Assembly (NCBI RefSeq): GCF_010820565.1
Contig: NZ_JAAIJQ010000009.1
Location: 1 to 64,000 of the forward strand
Origin: Thiorhodococcus minor
GTDB taxonomy: Bacteria > Pseudomonadota > Gammaproteobacteria > Chromatiales > Chromatiaceae
DNA length: 64,000 nt
Direction of reading: 5' to 3'
Shown: positions 54,209 to 62,199 of the stretch, one piece after another
Numbering within the stretch: position 1 is the stretch's first letter
Layout of the letters: each line of letters opens with the position of its first letter
The notes under the pieces: generated by a model
The model's database searches: none
The model's input: the letters and a program-made list of their open reading frames with translations, nothing else
Told to the model about the DNA's origin: nothing
Made by a program: the position numbers and the translations under genes

Positions 54209-54900
54209 TGAAGATCAGTGTTTATCGCTTCAATCCGGAGACGGACAAGAAGCCGCGGATGCAGGACTACGAGATCCGCACCTTCCAGGGCATGATGCTG
54301 CGTGACGCCTTGCTGGAGGTGAAGGAGCAGGACGAGACCTTCAGCTTCCGCCACTCCTGTGGCGAGGGCGTCTGCGGCTCGGACGGCGTCAACGCCAACG
54401 GGCGCAATGTGCTCTCCTGTGTCACGCCGGTCGCCGAGCTCAAGACGCCGATCGCGGTCCGTCCGCTGCCGGGGCGTCCGGTCATTCGCGATCTGGTCGT
54501 CGACATGACGCAGTTCTACGAGCAGTACCGCGCGGTCAAGCCCTACCTGGTGCGCAAGGATCCGCTGCCGGAGCAGGAGATCCTGCAATCGCCGGCCGAC
54601 CGCGACAAGCTGGACGGGCTCTACGAGTGCATCCTCTGCGGCTGCTGCTCCACGTCCTGTCCGTCCTTCTGGTGGAACCCGGACAAGTTCCACGGTCCCG
54701 CGGCACTGCTGCAGTCCTGGCGCTTCCTGGCCGATACCCGCGACCAGGCGACCGAGGAGCGGCTGGATGCCTTGGAGGGTCCCTACAAGCTGTTCCGCTG
54801 CCACAGCATCATGAACTGCGTCGAGGTCTGTCCCAAGGGGCTCAACCCCACCCGGGCCATCGGTCACATCAAGGAGCTGATGCTCGACAAGGGCCTCTGA
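54208..54900 (+). CDS. sdhB: Succinate dehydrogenase iron-sulfur subunit
   Basis: 230 residues. Cys ligands for three clusters are present: the [2Fe-2S] group in HSCGEGVCGSDGVNANGRN then LSC; the [4Fe-4S] group in ECILCGCCSTSCP; and the [3Fe-4S] group in CHSIMNCVEVCPKGLNP. In the first group one plant-type position reads GSD, as in many SdhB. It passes electrons from SdhA to the membrane subunits. The stop is next to the GTG of sdhE. Confidence 0.95.
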   Translation: MKISVYRFNPETDKKPRMQDYEIRTFQGMMLRDALLEVKEQDETFSFRHSCGEGVCGSDGVNANGRNVLSCVTPVAELKTPIAVRPLPGRPVIRDLVVDMTQFYEQYRAVKPYLVRKDPLPEQEILQSPADRDKLDGLYECILCGCCSTSCPSFWWNPDKFHGPAALLQSWRFLADTRDQATEERLDALEGPYKLFRCHSIMNCVEVCPKGLNPTRAIGHIKELMLDKGL

Positions 54901-55176
54901 GTGACCCAGACCACCATGGATGATGATGAGCAGCTCCGGCGTCTGCGCTGGCAATGCCGGCGCGGCATGCTGGAGCTGGATCACCTCTTCAGCCGCTTTC
55001 TCGAGCTGGGCTATGCGGACCTGACGCCGGCCGATCGTCTGCTCTTCACGGAGCTGCTGCGCGAGCAGGATCAGGATCTGCACAACTTGCTGATCTCGCG
55101 CTCCGAGCTGCCCGAGGCCAGGTACCGCGAGCTGATCGAGCAGATTCGCGCGGTGGCCTCGGAGTCGGGCGGCTAG
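54901..55176 (+). CDS. sdhE: FAD assembly factor SdhE
   Basis: 91 residues from a GTG directly after the sdhB stop. The family motif RRGMLELDHLFSRFLE contains the RGxxE stretch required for flavinylation of SdhA. DQDLHNLLISRSELPE is also conserved. A small helical protein, earlier called YgfY or CptB. Its place at the end of sdhCDAB shows its job. Confidence 0.9.
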   Translation: MTQTTMDDDEQLRRLRWQCRRGMLELDHLFSRFLELGYADLTPADRLLFTELLREQDQDLHNLLISRSELPEARYRELIEQIRAVASESGG

Positions 55177-55185
55177 CCGCCGGCC

Positions 55186-55644
55186 ATGGGCTCGCACCAG
55201 GACTGGCCGCCACTCGTCATCCGACCCAGGCTCTCGCGTCACTTGGCGCTCTTTGTCGCCGCGACTCACCTCTTGGCCTTGCTGTCCGTCTGGACGCTCC
55301 CGCTTGGAATCTACCGTCTGCCCTTGGGGCTGCTGGTACTGGCGAGCTTCGGCCTCGTCCTCTATGCGCAGATCCTGCGGCGGGCACCCTGGTCCATTCG
55401 GGCCGCGGTTTGGCAGCCGGACGGCGACTGGCGCCTGGTTCTGCATTCGGGGCGGACGCTGACCGTCGCGCTGACCTCCGCCACCTTCGTCTCAGTACCC
55501 TTGGTCATCCTGAATTTCAGGCTGGGCCGCTGGCGTCGCTATGCGCTGCCCATTGCCCGCGATGCGCTCGACTCGGAGCAGCTCAGGCGCCTGAGACAGC
55601 GGCTGCGGTTGCAGGGCGTCACCAAGGCCGATGCGCTCGGCTGA
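55186..55644 (+). CDS. YgfX-like membrane protein
   Basis: 152 residues. Two TM helices (about 22-42 and 45-65) sit in the first half, followed by a soluble C-terminal part (WQPDGDWRLVLHSGRTLTVAL, LPIARDALDSEQLRRLRQRL). This is the YgfX (CptA) plan. It follows sdhE by 9 bp, as ygfX does in many gammaproteobacteria. YgfX has been described as an inhibitor of cell division paired with SdhE/YgfY as antitoxin, but that role is debated. Confidence 0.8.
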   Translation: MGSHQDWPPLVIRPRLSRHLALFVAATHLLALLSVWTLPLGIYRLPLGLLVLASFGLVLYAQILRRAPWSIRAAVWQPDGDWRLVLHSGRTLTVALTSATFVSVPLVILNFRLGRWRRYALPIARDALDSEQLRRLRQRLRLQGVTKADALG

Positions 55645-55689
55645 ATCGAATACAATGCCCCGACTTTTGTTAGCGGGAGAAGAGGGGCA

Positions 55690-56700
55690 ATGCGAGCTCT
55701 GGTGACGGGCGGCGCCGGCTATATCGGCAGCCATATCTGCGTGGAGCTCTTGCATGCGGGCATGCAAGTTGTCGTCGTCGATAGCCTCGCGACCAGCACT
55801 GAGGATTCGCTGCACCACATCCGCGGCATCACGGGAAAGAGCCTCGGCTTCATTCAAGCCGATGTTCGAGACCGCTATGCCCTCGAGGAGATCTTCTCGC
55901 AGGGCTCCTTCGATGCGGTCGTGCACTGCGCCGGCCTCAAGTCAGTGGATGCGTCGGTGAGCAGTCCACTGGATGACTACCAGAACACTGTGACAGGGAC
56001 GCTGACGCTCTGTCAGGCGATGGCCGCAGCCGAGGTCAAGACGCTGGTTTTCACCGCGTCGGCCGCGGCCTATGGCGAGCCCGCCTCCGTGCCAGTCCGT
56101 GAAGATGCCCGGCTTCAGGCCGCGAACCCCTGCGGTCGCGCCAAGGGCTTTGTCGAGGACGTATTGCGAGATCTGCATGCGTCCGATCCGAGCTGGAGGA
56201 TCGGCCTGATGCGCTGCTTCAATGCGACTGGTGCGCATCCGAGCGGTTGTATCGGAGAAGATGCGCGGGAATCTGCGACGAGCTTGCTGTCGGTCATGGG
56301 GCAAGTCGCGCTGGGCAAACTGCCCAGCCTGTCCGTCTTCGGCAACGACTACCCGACCCCTGATGGCACAGGCGTGCGCGACTACATCCACGTGGTCGAT
56401 CTGGCGCGAGGGCACCTGGCCGCGCTGCGGCGCCTGCAGGATTCCCCCGGCGTCCTGACCTGCAATCTGGGCACTGGCAGGGGCTATAGCGTGCTGGAGA
56501 TGGTCGCCGCCTTCGAGGCCGCCAGCGGCAAGCCGGTGCCCTACGAGATCGCCGCGCGCCGCCCGGGTGACATCGCGACCTGCTACGCGGATCCGACTCT
56601 GGCGCGCGAGGAGCTTGGCTGGCAGGCCGAGCACGGCATCCAAGAGATGGTCGCGGATGCCTGGCGCTGGCAGTCCGCCAATCCCAACGGCTACGACTAG
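55690..56700 (+). CDS. UDP-glucose 4-epimerase-like protein lacking the catalytic Tyr
   Basis: 336 residues of the GalE-type short-chain dehydrogenase fold. TGGAGYIGSHICVEL is the NAD-binding motif. S124 (FTASAAAYG) and K152 are in place, but the catalytic Tyr of YxxxK is Cys (C148, in NPCGRAKGFVEDVLRDL). Other positions also differ from GalE: AGLKSVDASV, and FNATGAHPSGCIGEDARE where FNPVGAH is usual. C-terminal motifs (DGTGVRDYIHVVDLA, NLGTGRGYSV) are normal. It may be inactive as an epimerase or have a new activity. It overlaps the convergent kinase gene by 4 bp at the stops. Confidence 0.82.
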   Translation: MRALVTGGAGYIGSHICVELLHAGMQVVVVDSLATSTEDSLHHIRGITGKSLGFIQADVRDRYALEEIFSQGSFDAVVHCAGLKSVDASVSSPLDDYQNTVTGTLTLCQAMAAAEVKTLVFTASAAAYGEPASVPVREDARLQAANPCGRAKGFVEDVLRDLHASDPSWRIGLMRCFNATGAHPSGCIGEDARESATSLLSVMGQVALGKLPSLSVFGNDYPTPDGTGVRDYIHVVDLARGHLAALRRLQDSPGVLTCNLGTGRGYSVLEMVAAFEAASGKPVPYEIAARRPGDIATCYADPTLAREELGWQAEHGIQEMVADAWRWQSANPNGYD

Positions 56701-58037
56701 CGCGGCAGGGTCAGCCTGACGCGGGCGCCGCCAAGCGCGCTTCGGTCGATCTCCAGACGTCCTCCATAGGCCGTGCAGATCTCGCGGACGATCGCGAGCC
56801 CGATCCCATGGCCTGGCGTCGACTCGTCCGCACGCGCGCCGCGCTCGAGCAGCCGCGCAACCTGGTCTTCCGGGATCCCAGGCCCGTCGTCCTCGATGCA
56901 GAGCGTCCAACTCGATTGCTCCTCGGCGCTCCGAAGGTGGATCTGACCGCGGCACCACTTGAAGGCGTTCTCCAGCAGATTGCCGAGCATCTCCATGAGG
57001 TCGCCTTCCACCCCACGAAAGAGCAGTCGCGCGTCGATCTCTGCCGCCACCGAGACCGCCTTGTCCCGATGCACCTTCTCGAGGGCGGCGATCAGGCGTC
57101 CGGAAGCCTCGCCGACGCGGACGGGCGGCGCCAGGGCGACGGTGCTCTGGGCACCGGCGCGGGCGCGCTGCAGTTGGTAGTCGACGATATGCTGCATGCG
57201 CCTGAGCTGCTCTTGGATCGCAGCCTCGGTCGATGCCGGCAGCTTGCCCTCTTCGAGCGTGCCCCGCACCAGGGCGAGCGGCGTCTTGAGGCTGTGGGCC
57301 AGGTCGCCGAGCGTGTTGTCCAGTCGGCGCTGTCTGGCGCGCTCGTGGGCGAGCAGCGCATTCAGGTTGTCGGTCAGGGTCTGGATCTCGTGCGGGTAGC
57401 GTCCGAGGATCTGGGACTGTCGGCCCGACTCGATGATTCGCAGTTCCTTCGCCAGGTGCCGCAAGGGCTTGAGTCCCCAGCGCAGCACCAAGACCAGGCC
57501 GACGAGCATGAGCAGGCTCATGGCCCCGAGCCAGGTCGCGAGGCTGGTGCGGAAGCGCGCGACCTCGCGCTCGGCCGCCGTGCTCTCCTCGGCGACGACG
57601 AAGCTGTAGTCCTGGGGAACGGCCCCGGTCGCCCAGGTGACGCCGAAGGCGAGCACCAGGTAATCCGTGCCGTCGGGCGAGGTCCGGCGCTCGAAACGCC
57701 GCTGGCCGGGCGCTAGCGGCAGGGGTGTCGGCGTCTCGAGGCCGAGCGCCGAGGGCGAGCGCCACACGGGATCGCCGAGCGCGCTCAGCACCTCGGCATA
57801 GAGCCCCGAGCTTGGCAGCGTCAGGCGCGGCTCCGCGAGCGCGTTAGGAAAGACCAGACCACCCTGGCCTTCCTCGCCGACGGCCATGAGCAGGAAGATC
57901 TGCGCTTGAAGCCGCTCCTCGCGCGCCGCAATCACGGCCTCGCGCACGGCCCGCTCCAGGGCGAGGGCGGTCAGCAGGACGAAGAGGGTCAGCACCGCGG
58001 CGGCCGAGAGCAGCACGCGCGCGCGCAGCGATCTCAT
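56697..58037 (-). CDS. PhoQ-like sensor histidine kinase
   Basis: 446 residues. TM1 (about 6-26) and TM2 (about 168-190, GAMSLLMLVGLVLVLRWG) flank a periplasmic sensor of about 140 residues. A HAMP-like segment precedes the DHp helix with the phospho-His in GDLAHSLKTPLALVRG. The ATPase has the N-box NLLENAFKW, the G1 box CIEDDGPGIPEDQ and G2 GHGIGLAIVREI. Sensor length and the PhoQ-like SLKTPLA motif suggest the PhoQ group, which senses cations or membrane stress. Its start overlaps the response regulator stop by 4 bp. Confidence 0.9.
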   Translation of the reverse strand: MRSLRARVLLSAAAVLTLFVLLTALALERAVREAVIAAREERLQAQIFLLMAVGEEGQGGLVFPNALAEPRLTLPSSGLYAEVLSALGDPVWRSPSALGLETPTPLPLAPGQRRFERRTSPDGTDYLVLAFGVTWATGAVPQDYSFVVAEESTAAEREVARFRTSLATWLGAMSLLMLVGLVLVLRWGLKPLRHLAKELRIIESGRQSQILGRYPHEIQTLTDNLNALLAHERARQRRLDNTLGDLAHSLKTPLALVRGTLEEGKLPASTEAAIQEQLRRMQHIVDYQLQRARAGAQSTVALAPPVRVGEASGRLIAALEKVHRDKAVSVAAEIDARLLFRGVEGDLMEMLGNLLENAFKWCRGQIHLRSAEEQSSWTLCIEDDGPGIPEDQVARLLERGARADESTPGHGIGLAIVREICTAYGGRLEIDRSALGGARVRLTLPR

Positions 58038-58732
58038 TTGCCGGTGCCGTCGCCGGACTCTGAGCCAAGGCTCAATCTGTACCCGCGGCCGCGCAGCGTC
58101 TCGATCGGGCTCAGCTCCCCCTTGGGGTCGAGCTTGCGCCTCAGGCGACCGACCAAGACCTCGATGACATTGCTCTCCCGATCCTCGTCGTGAGGATAGA
58201 GGTGGTCGGCCAGCGCCTGCTTGGACAGCACCTTGCCACCACTGGTCGCGAGCTGCTCGATGAGGCGGTACTCGTAGGCCGTCAGCTCGATCTCCCGCTC
58301 ATCGACCCAGACCTGCTCGGTGTTGAGATCGATGCGCAGCGGGCCGACACGCAGCTCGCGCGAGGCGGTGCCGGCAGCGCGCCGCGTCAAGGCCCGCAGC
58401 CGCGCGATCAGCTCCTCTTGGTGAAAGGGCTTGACGAGATAGTCGTCGGCTCCGGCCTCCAGGCCCTCCACCTTGTCTTGCCAGCGGTCCCGCGCGGTGA
58501 GAATGAGGATCGGCAGCAGACTCTGCTGGGCACGCAGCCGGCGGATGATCTCCAGACCCGACATGCCCGGCAGCCCAAGATCGACCACGGCCGCGTCGAA
58601 GGCGTACTCGGTGGCCAGATAGAGGCCCTCGGGGCCGTCGCCCGTGCCCTCCGCGCGCCAGCCAGTCGCGACAAAGCGGTCTAGTATCTGGCGGCGCAGC
58701 TCAGGCTCGTCTTCGATGATCAGGACGTTCAT
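58034..58732 (-). CDS. PhoP-like OmpR-family response regulator
   Basis: 232 residues. The receiver domain has the acidic pair in IIEDEP, phospho-acceptor D51 (AVVDLGLPGMSG), T in LTARD and K in DDYLVKPFH. The C-terminal winged helix (about 128-225) has ELTAYEYRLIEQL and ESNVIEVLVGRLRRKLD, typical of PhoP-like OmpR proteins. It works with the kinase directly downstream. The PepSY-like gene lies upstream on the same strand, often a target or modulator of such systems. Confidence 0.92.
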   Translation of the reverse strand: MNVLIIEDEPELRRQILDRFVATGWRAEGTGDGPEGLYLATEYAFDAAVVDLGLPGMSGLEIIRRLRAQQSLLPILILTARDRWQDKVEGLEAGADDYLVKPFHQEELIARLRALTRRAAGTASRELRVGPLRIDLNTEQVWVDEREIELTAYEYRLIEQLATSGGKVLSKQALADHLYPHDEDRESNVIEVLVGRLRRKLDPKGELSPIETLRGRGYRLSLGSESGDGTGK

Positions 58733-58960
58733 GCTAGATCGGATGATTGGAACCGCAAAGACGCGAAGGACGCGAAGAGAGAAGAGGGCTCGCCTTGTGT
58801 GGGCTCTTCATTCTGGTTGTGACGGCCGCGCTCTCCGCGGCTCGAGTGCGTCTTCCGAGCGCGTCGAAAGAGACCGCGAGAGGCGCAGGGGCCAGCGGGG
58901 TGGACGAGCGAGCGCGACTGTGAGAGTCATCCAAGCGCACCGCGAAGATCGCAGATTGGT
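58733..58960. other. Intergenic between response regulator and palindrome
   Basis: Upstream of the response regulator there is no gene; the promoter should be here, but no strong -35/-10 pair is visible. A short run of AAGGACGCGAAG-like repeats occurs at about 58760-58780. Confidence 0.35.
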
Positions 58961-59045
58961 GTAGGTTGGGCCGAGGCAGGAGGCCCAACAATCAAAGCGT
59001 TAGGCTAGCCGCCATGTTGGGCTTCGTACCTCAGCCCAACCTACG
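58961..59045. repeat. 85-bp long palindrome, REP-like
   Basis: Arms of about 30 bp pair with few mismatches: the left arm starts GTAGGTTGGGC (58961) and the right arm ends GCCCAACCTACG (59045), with a 24-bp spacer. Similar GGGC-AACC palindromes are common dispersed repeats in bacteria with this base composition. It lies between the PepSY-like gene and the response regulator and may form a stable RNA hairpin. Confidence 0.7.
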
Positions 59046-59090
59046 CAGAATTTCTTCACAGTCTCGAGCGCCAAGTCCACCGAATTCCGC

Positions 59091-59324
59091 TCAGTTGCTC
59101 GGGACGAAGACGAAGCGCACCTTGCCCTCAGGCGTCAGAACCTTTACCTGGAAGCCGCCATCCGCGGGCTTCACCGCCAGCACCCGCCCGCCGCCGGTCT
59201 GTTGGCGAGCGATCTCGCTCGCCTCGGCCGCGGTGCGCGCGCCGCTGAGCGCCATCGGCGGGAAGCTGGCGCCAAGCAGTGCGAGGGCCATGCAAACGAC
59301 CTTGGTGATCTTCGAGATACGCAT
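59091..59324 (-). CDS. Small periplasmic PepSY-like protein
   Basis: 77 residues. A signal peptide (about 1-27, VCMALALLGASFPPMALSG) precedes one short PepSY-like unit (ASEIARQQTGGGRVLAVKPA, then GFQVKVLTPEGKVRFVFV). PepSY-type proteins inhibit or modulate proteases and often lie next to PhoPQ-like two-component genes, as here on the same strand. Likely a target or partner of that system, by inference. Confidence 0.78.
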   Translation of the reverse strand: MRISKITKVVCMALALLGASFPPMALSGARTAAEASEIARQQTGGGRVLAVKPADGGFQVKVLTPEGKVRFVFVPSN

Positions 59325-59481
59325 GGTGACAATGGCTCTGCGAGGTCAGAAAGACAGCCGGAATCTAGCACATTCCCGCGGCTTGGCGCTTGTGGGAGCC
59401 GCGGCTGGGGCGCACTGGGCGCAGCGCGTCAGGGCTGGTGGCGGCTGACGACTGCGCTCGGTGCGTCTTGGTGGCGCTGCC

Positions 59482-59832
59482 TCAGCGATAGATGATGGTC
59501 AGGCCATTGCCCAGATCGAGGCGCGCCGGCGGGGCGCGATGCACGAAGCGAAGGGGGCGGTGCGGTGCATCGACGTAGATCTTGGAGCGTCCCTTATGAT
59601 GCTTGCCGTGCCCATGGCGCCACTTGTTACGTCGATGGCTCCACTTGTCGGACCCATGGTGGTGACGGTTCGCGTGCTTCGGCGGCGGCGTCCAATGCGC
59701 TTCTTGGGCGTCATGCCAGCGATCCAAGCGCCCGTGAGCCGAGGCGACAGCCGGCAGCATGAGCGCAGTGGCGAGGGTGGCGACGGACATCAGGGTCAAT
59801 AGACCTGTGGTCTTCGGGCATGGTGTCTTCAC
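59482..59832 (-). CDS. Secreted His-rich protein of unknown function
   Basis: 116 residues from a GTG at 59832 with AGGAG about 7 bp upstream. Signal peptide about 1-32 (LLTLMSVATLATALMLPAVASA). The mature part is rich in His, Arg and Lys (RHHHGSDKWSHRRNKWRHGHGKHHKG), ending DLGNGLTIIYR. The His clusters could bind Ni, Co, Cu or Zn, somewhat like RcnB-type periplasmic proteins, but there is no clear family match. Stands alone. Confidence 0.7.
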   Translation of the reverse strand: MKTPCPKTTGLLTLMSVATLATALMLPAVASAHGRLDRWHDAQEAHWTPPPKHANRHHHGSDKWSHRRNKWRHGHGKHHKGRSKIYVDAPHRPLRFVHRAPPARLDLGNGLTIIYR

Positions 59833-59920
59833 AGTACGATCTCCTCTCGTTGAGAGACGGGACGCTGGTCTTCCCGTCTTGGAGGAGATCCTACCTAGGG
59901 CATCCTGAATGCCTGCTGAA

Positions 59921-61282
59921 TCAGCGCCGCGTCAGCAGAATCAGGTCGTCGCCGCGTTGGATGCGCAGGCTGTAGAGACGCTTCGACTTGCGCAGCACGC
60001 TTGCGATATCCCGCAGACCGCCGATCCGCTGACCGTTGACCTGGATGATACGGTCGCCTTCGCGCAGACCCGCGTGCCAGGCCGGGCTGTCGGCCTTCAC
60101 CGTGCCGACCGGAACGGCCGGGATGTTGTCCTGGAGATTGAGCTCGCCCAGCACGGCGCCTTCGAGGCTGGGGGCGATCCGCTCACCTGGGAGGAAGTCT
60201 GCGTAGGGGTCCGCAACCCGACCCTCCAGTCGGCGCAGGCGGCCCTTGCGGATCAGCTCCAGGTCGACCCTTTCACCGACGCGCAAGAGTCCGAACTGGT
60301 TGCGCAGGTCGGTCGCGCCGCGCACCGGCTTGCCGTTCAATGCCCGGATCACGTCACCTGTCTTGATACCGGCCTCGTGCGCCGCCGAGCCGTCCTCGAC
60401 GGAGGTCACCAAGGCGCCATCGCCATCGGGTACCTCCAGGGCGCTGGCCAGCTCGCCGGTGAGATCCTGCACACTGACACCGAAGAGCCCGCGCCTGACC
60501 GTGCCGAACTCGACGAGCTGCTCCATGATGGCGCGGGTCATGTTCACGGGAATGGCGAATCCGATGCCGATGTTGCCGCCGCCGGGTGCGAGGATGGCCG
60601 TATTCATTCCAACCAGCTCGCCCCGTAAGTTCACCAAGGGGCCGCCGGAGTTGCCCGGGTTGATGGAGGCGTCCGTCTGAATGAAATTCTCGTAGCCCTC
60701 GATCCCGAGACCTGTGCGGCCCAGACCGCTCACGATTCCGGAGGTTACCGTTTGCTTGAGCCCGAAGGGGTTGCCGATGGCGACGACGAAGTCGCCGACC
60801 CGCAGCTGATCCGAGTCGGCGAGCGGCAGGGCGCCCAGCCCCTCGGCGGGGATGCGCAGAACGGCGACATCCGTCTCCGGATCAGAGCCGATGAGTGTCG
60901 CCTCTAGGGTTCGGCCATCGTGAAGGGTCACGCGGATCTCGTCCGCCTTGGCGATGACGTGGTGATTGGAGAGCACCAGCCCGCGCTTGGCGTCGACGAT
61001 GATGCCGGAGCCGAGGCTGTTGCCCTCTCGGCGCTGACGCTGCTGAGGAATATCGAAGAAGTGCCGAAAGAAGGGATCCCGCAGCAGTGGATGGTCCGCG
61101 GCCTCGATCCGGGTCACGGTCGAGATGTTCACGACCGCCGGCACGACGCGCTCCAGCATGGGGGCCAGGGTCGGCAGCGGCTGACCCTCGACCGCCGCAG
61201 GGAGTCCGGCCTGGGCTTGGGCGATGCCCGAGAGCAAGAGCAGGATGCAGCCAAGTCTGCGTAAGGCTTCGTGGAAATTCAT
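59921..61282 (-). CDS. Do-family periplasmic serine protease (DegQ/MucD-like)
   Basis: About 453 residues from the ATG at 61282 (an upstream in-frame TTG at 61315 is less likely). A signal peptide (about 9-26) precedes a trypsin-like protease domain with triad H108 (LSNHHVI), D138 (PETDVAVLRI) and S212 (INPGNSGGPL). Two PDZ domains follow (GIKTGDVIRALNGKPVRG and GLREGDRIIQVNGQRIGG). Degrades or refolds damaged envelope proteins. The short LA loop fits DegQ/DegS rather than DegP. Placed beside hsp20, but separated by a terminator. Confidence 0.9.
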   Translation of the reverse strand: MNFHEALRRLGCILLLLSGIAQAQAGLPAAVEGQPLPTLAPMLERVVPAVVNISTVTRIEAADHPLLRDPFFRHFFDIPQQRQRREGNSLGSGIIVDAKRGLVLSNHHVIAKADEIRVTLHDGRTLEATLIGSDPETDVAVLRIPAEGLGALPLADSDQLRVGDFVVAIGNPFGLKQTVTSGIVSGLGRTGLGIEGYENFIQTDASINPGNSGGPLVNLRGELVGMNTAILAPGGGNIGIGFAIPVNMTRAIMEQLVEFGTVRRGLFGVSVQDLTGELASALEVPDGDGALVTSVEDGSAAHEAGIKTGDVIRALNGKPVRGATDLRNQFGLLRVGERVDLELIRKGRLRRLEGRVADPYADFLPGERIAPSLEGAVLGELNLQDNIPAVPVGTVKADSPAWHAGLREGDRIIQVNGQRIGGLRDIASVLRKSKRLYSLRIQRGDDLILLTRR

Positions 61283-61360
61283 GGCATGGGCGCGGGTTGC
61301 TGTCGATGGGTGCAAAACTTAATCGCCTCGGGGGCAAGGCGCAATGAGGTCGGGGCACAC

Positions 61361-61386
61361 GAAAAAGCCGGGCAGATGCCCGGCTT
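61361..61386 (-). terminator. Rho-independent terminator between hsp20 and the protease gene
   Basis: On the minus strand AAGCCGGGCA pairs with TGCCCGGCTT and is followed by TTTTT. The stem is about 10 bp with a very small loop. It lies about 180 bp past hsp20 and 80 bp before the protease start, so it separates the two units. Confidence 0.75.
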
Positions 61387-61506
61387 GTCGTGAGGTCGAC
61401 CACGCTGAATCGCGCGAGACTAGCCCGACACATCCTGCTGATGTCGCGCTTCCGGCATGGATGCCGTCGACACCAGCGGCAGGCGGGCTTGCCTTTGGGC
61501 TAAGGA

Positions 61507-61528
61507 GTGCTGACCTGGAGGTCAGCAC
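61507..61528. repeat. Perfect 10-bp palindrome after hsp20
   Basis: GTGCTGACCT and AGGTCAGCAC are exact reverse complements with two bases between. It lies 40 bp past the hsp20 stop without a T-run. A REP-like unit or mRNA stabiliser is likely. Confidence 0.5.
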
Positions 61529-61567
61529 GTCCGGGCCTGGGCGAGTGGCGCGGCATCGAGTCGAGCG

Positions 61568-62038
61568 CTAGGCGACCGCTCGCTTGGTCTCGCCCTTGAT
61601 GAGGTGGTCGCTCTTGGTGCCGCCGCGGATCTCGATCTTGCGTGGCTTCATCGCCTCCGGGACCTCGCGGCGCAGCTCGACATGCAGCAGGCCATGCTCG
61701 AGACGGGCGTCGACGACGCGCACATAGTCCGCGAGCTGGAACTTGCGCTCGAAGCTGCGATTCGCGATCCCGCGGTAGAGGAAGCGGCGACTGCTGTCGG
61801 CATCCTCAGGGCGGCCGCCCGAGACGGACAGGATGTTCTCCTTGACCTCGATGGTCAGATCCTGCTCGGAGAAGCCGGCCACGGCCATGGTGATCCGGTA
61901 GTCGTTCTCACCACAGGCTTCGATGTTGTAGGGCGGGTAGCCGCCCGGCTCGGCGCGATAGGCATTCTCGAGCGCTGAGGTCATGCGATCGAAGCCGATC
62001 ATGGAGCGCAGCAGGGGCGAAAAATCGATATTGGACAT
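61568..62038 (-). CDS. Small heat shock protein, Hsp20/alpha-crystallin (IbpA-like)
   Basis: About 156 residues. The alpha-crystallin domain (about 40-135) opens YNIEACGENDYRITMAVAGF and includes the dimer region RRFLYRGIANRSFERKFQL. The C-terminal I-x-I anchor is KIEIRGG. It holds unfolding proteins for the ATP-dependent chaperones. Two in-frame ATGs lie 6 bp apart; 62038 has better spacing from GAGAGG than 62044. The 5' leader holds two stem-loops, which may allow thermal control. Confidence 0.9.
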   Translation of the reverse strand: MSNIDFSPLLRSMIGFDRMTSALENAYRAEPGGYPPYNIEACGENDYRITMAVAGFSEQDLTIEVKENILSVSGGRPEDADSSRRFLYRGIANRSFERKFQLADYVRVVDARLEHGLLHVELRREVPEAMKPRKIEIRGGTKSDHLIKGETKRAVA

Positions 62039-62071
62039 GGACATATCCTCTCGTTGAGCAATATGGAAAAG

Positions 62072-62156
62072 TGCGTTCCTCAGGGAACCGCATAGGCACA
62101 GACCTCGTTCGAGCGTCTGTGTTATGTAAAGTAAAGGTGCGCTTTCCGGATGTCAA
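62072..62156 (-). promoter_or_regulatory. hsp20 promoter and structured 5' leader
   Basis: A perfect TTGACA -35 (62151-62156) is 17 bp from a weak -10 TACTTT (62128-62133). Just downstream a strong hairpin spans 62097-62121 (CACAGAC with GTCTGTG, plus CTCG/CGAG), then a second spans 62072-62092 (TGCG and TTCC with GGAA and CGCA). The leader of about 85 nt could act as an RNA thermometer like those of other hsp20 genes. No sigma-32 type promoter is seen. Confidence 0.5.
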
Positions 62157-62199
62157 TACAGGGCGACGGCGGCGTCTCGCATCGCCCTGACGAGGGGGC

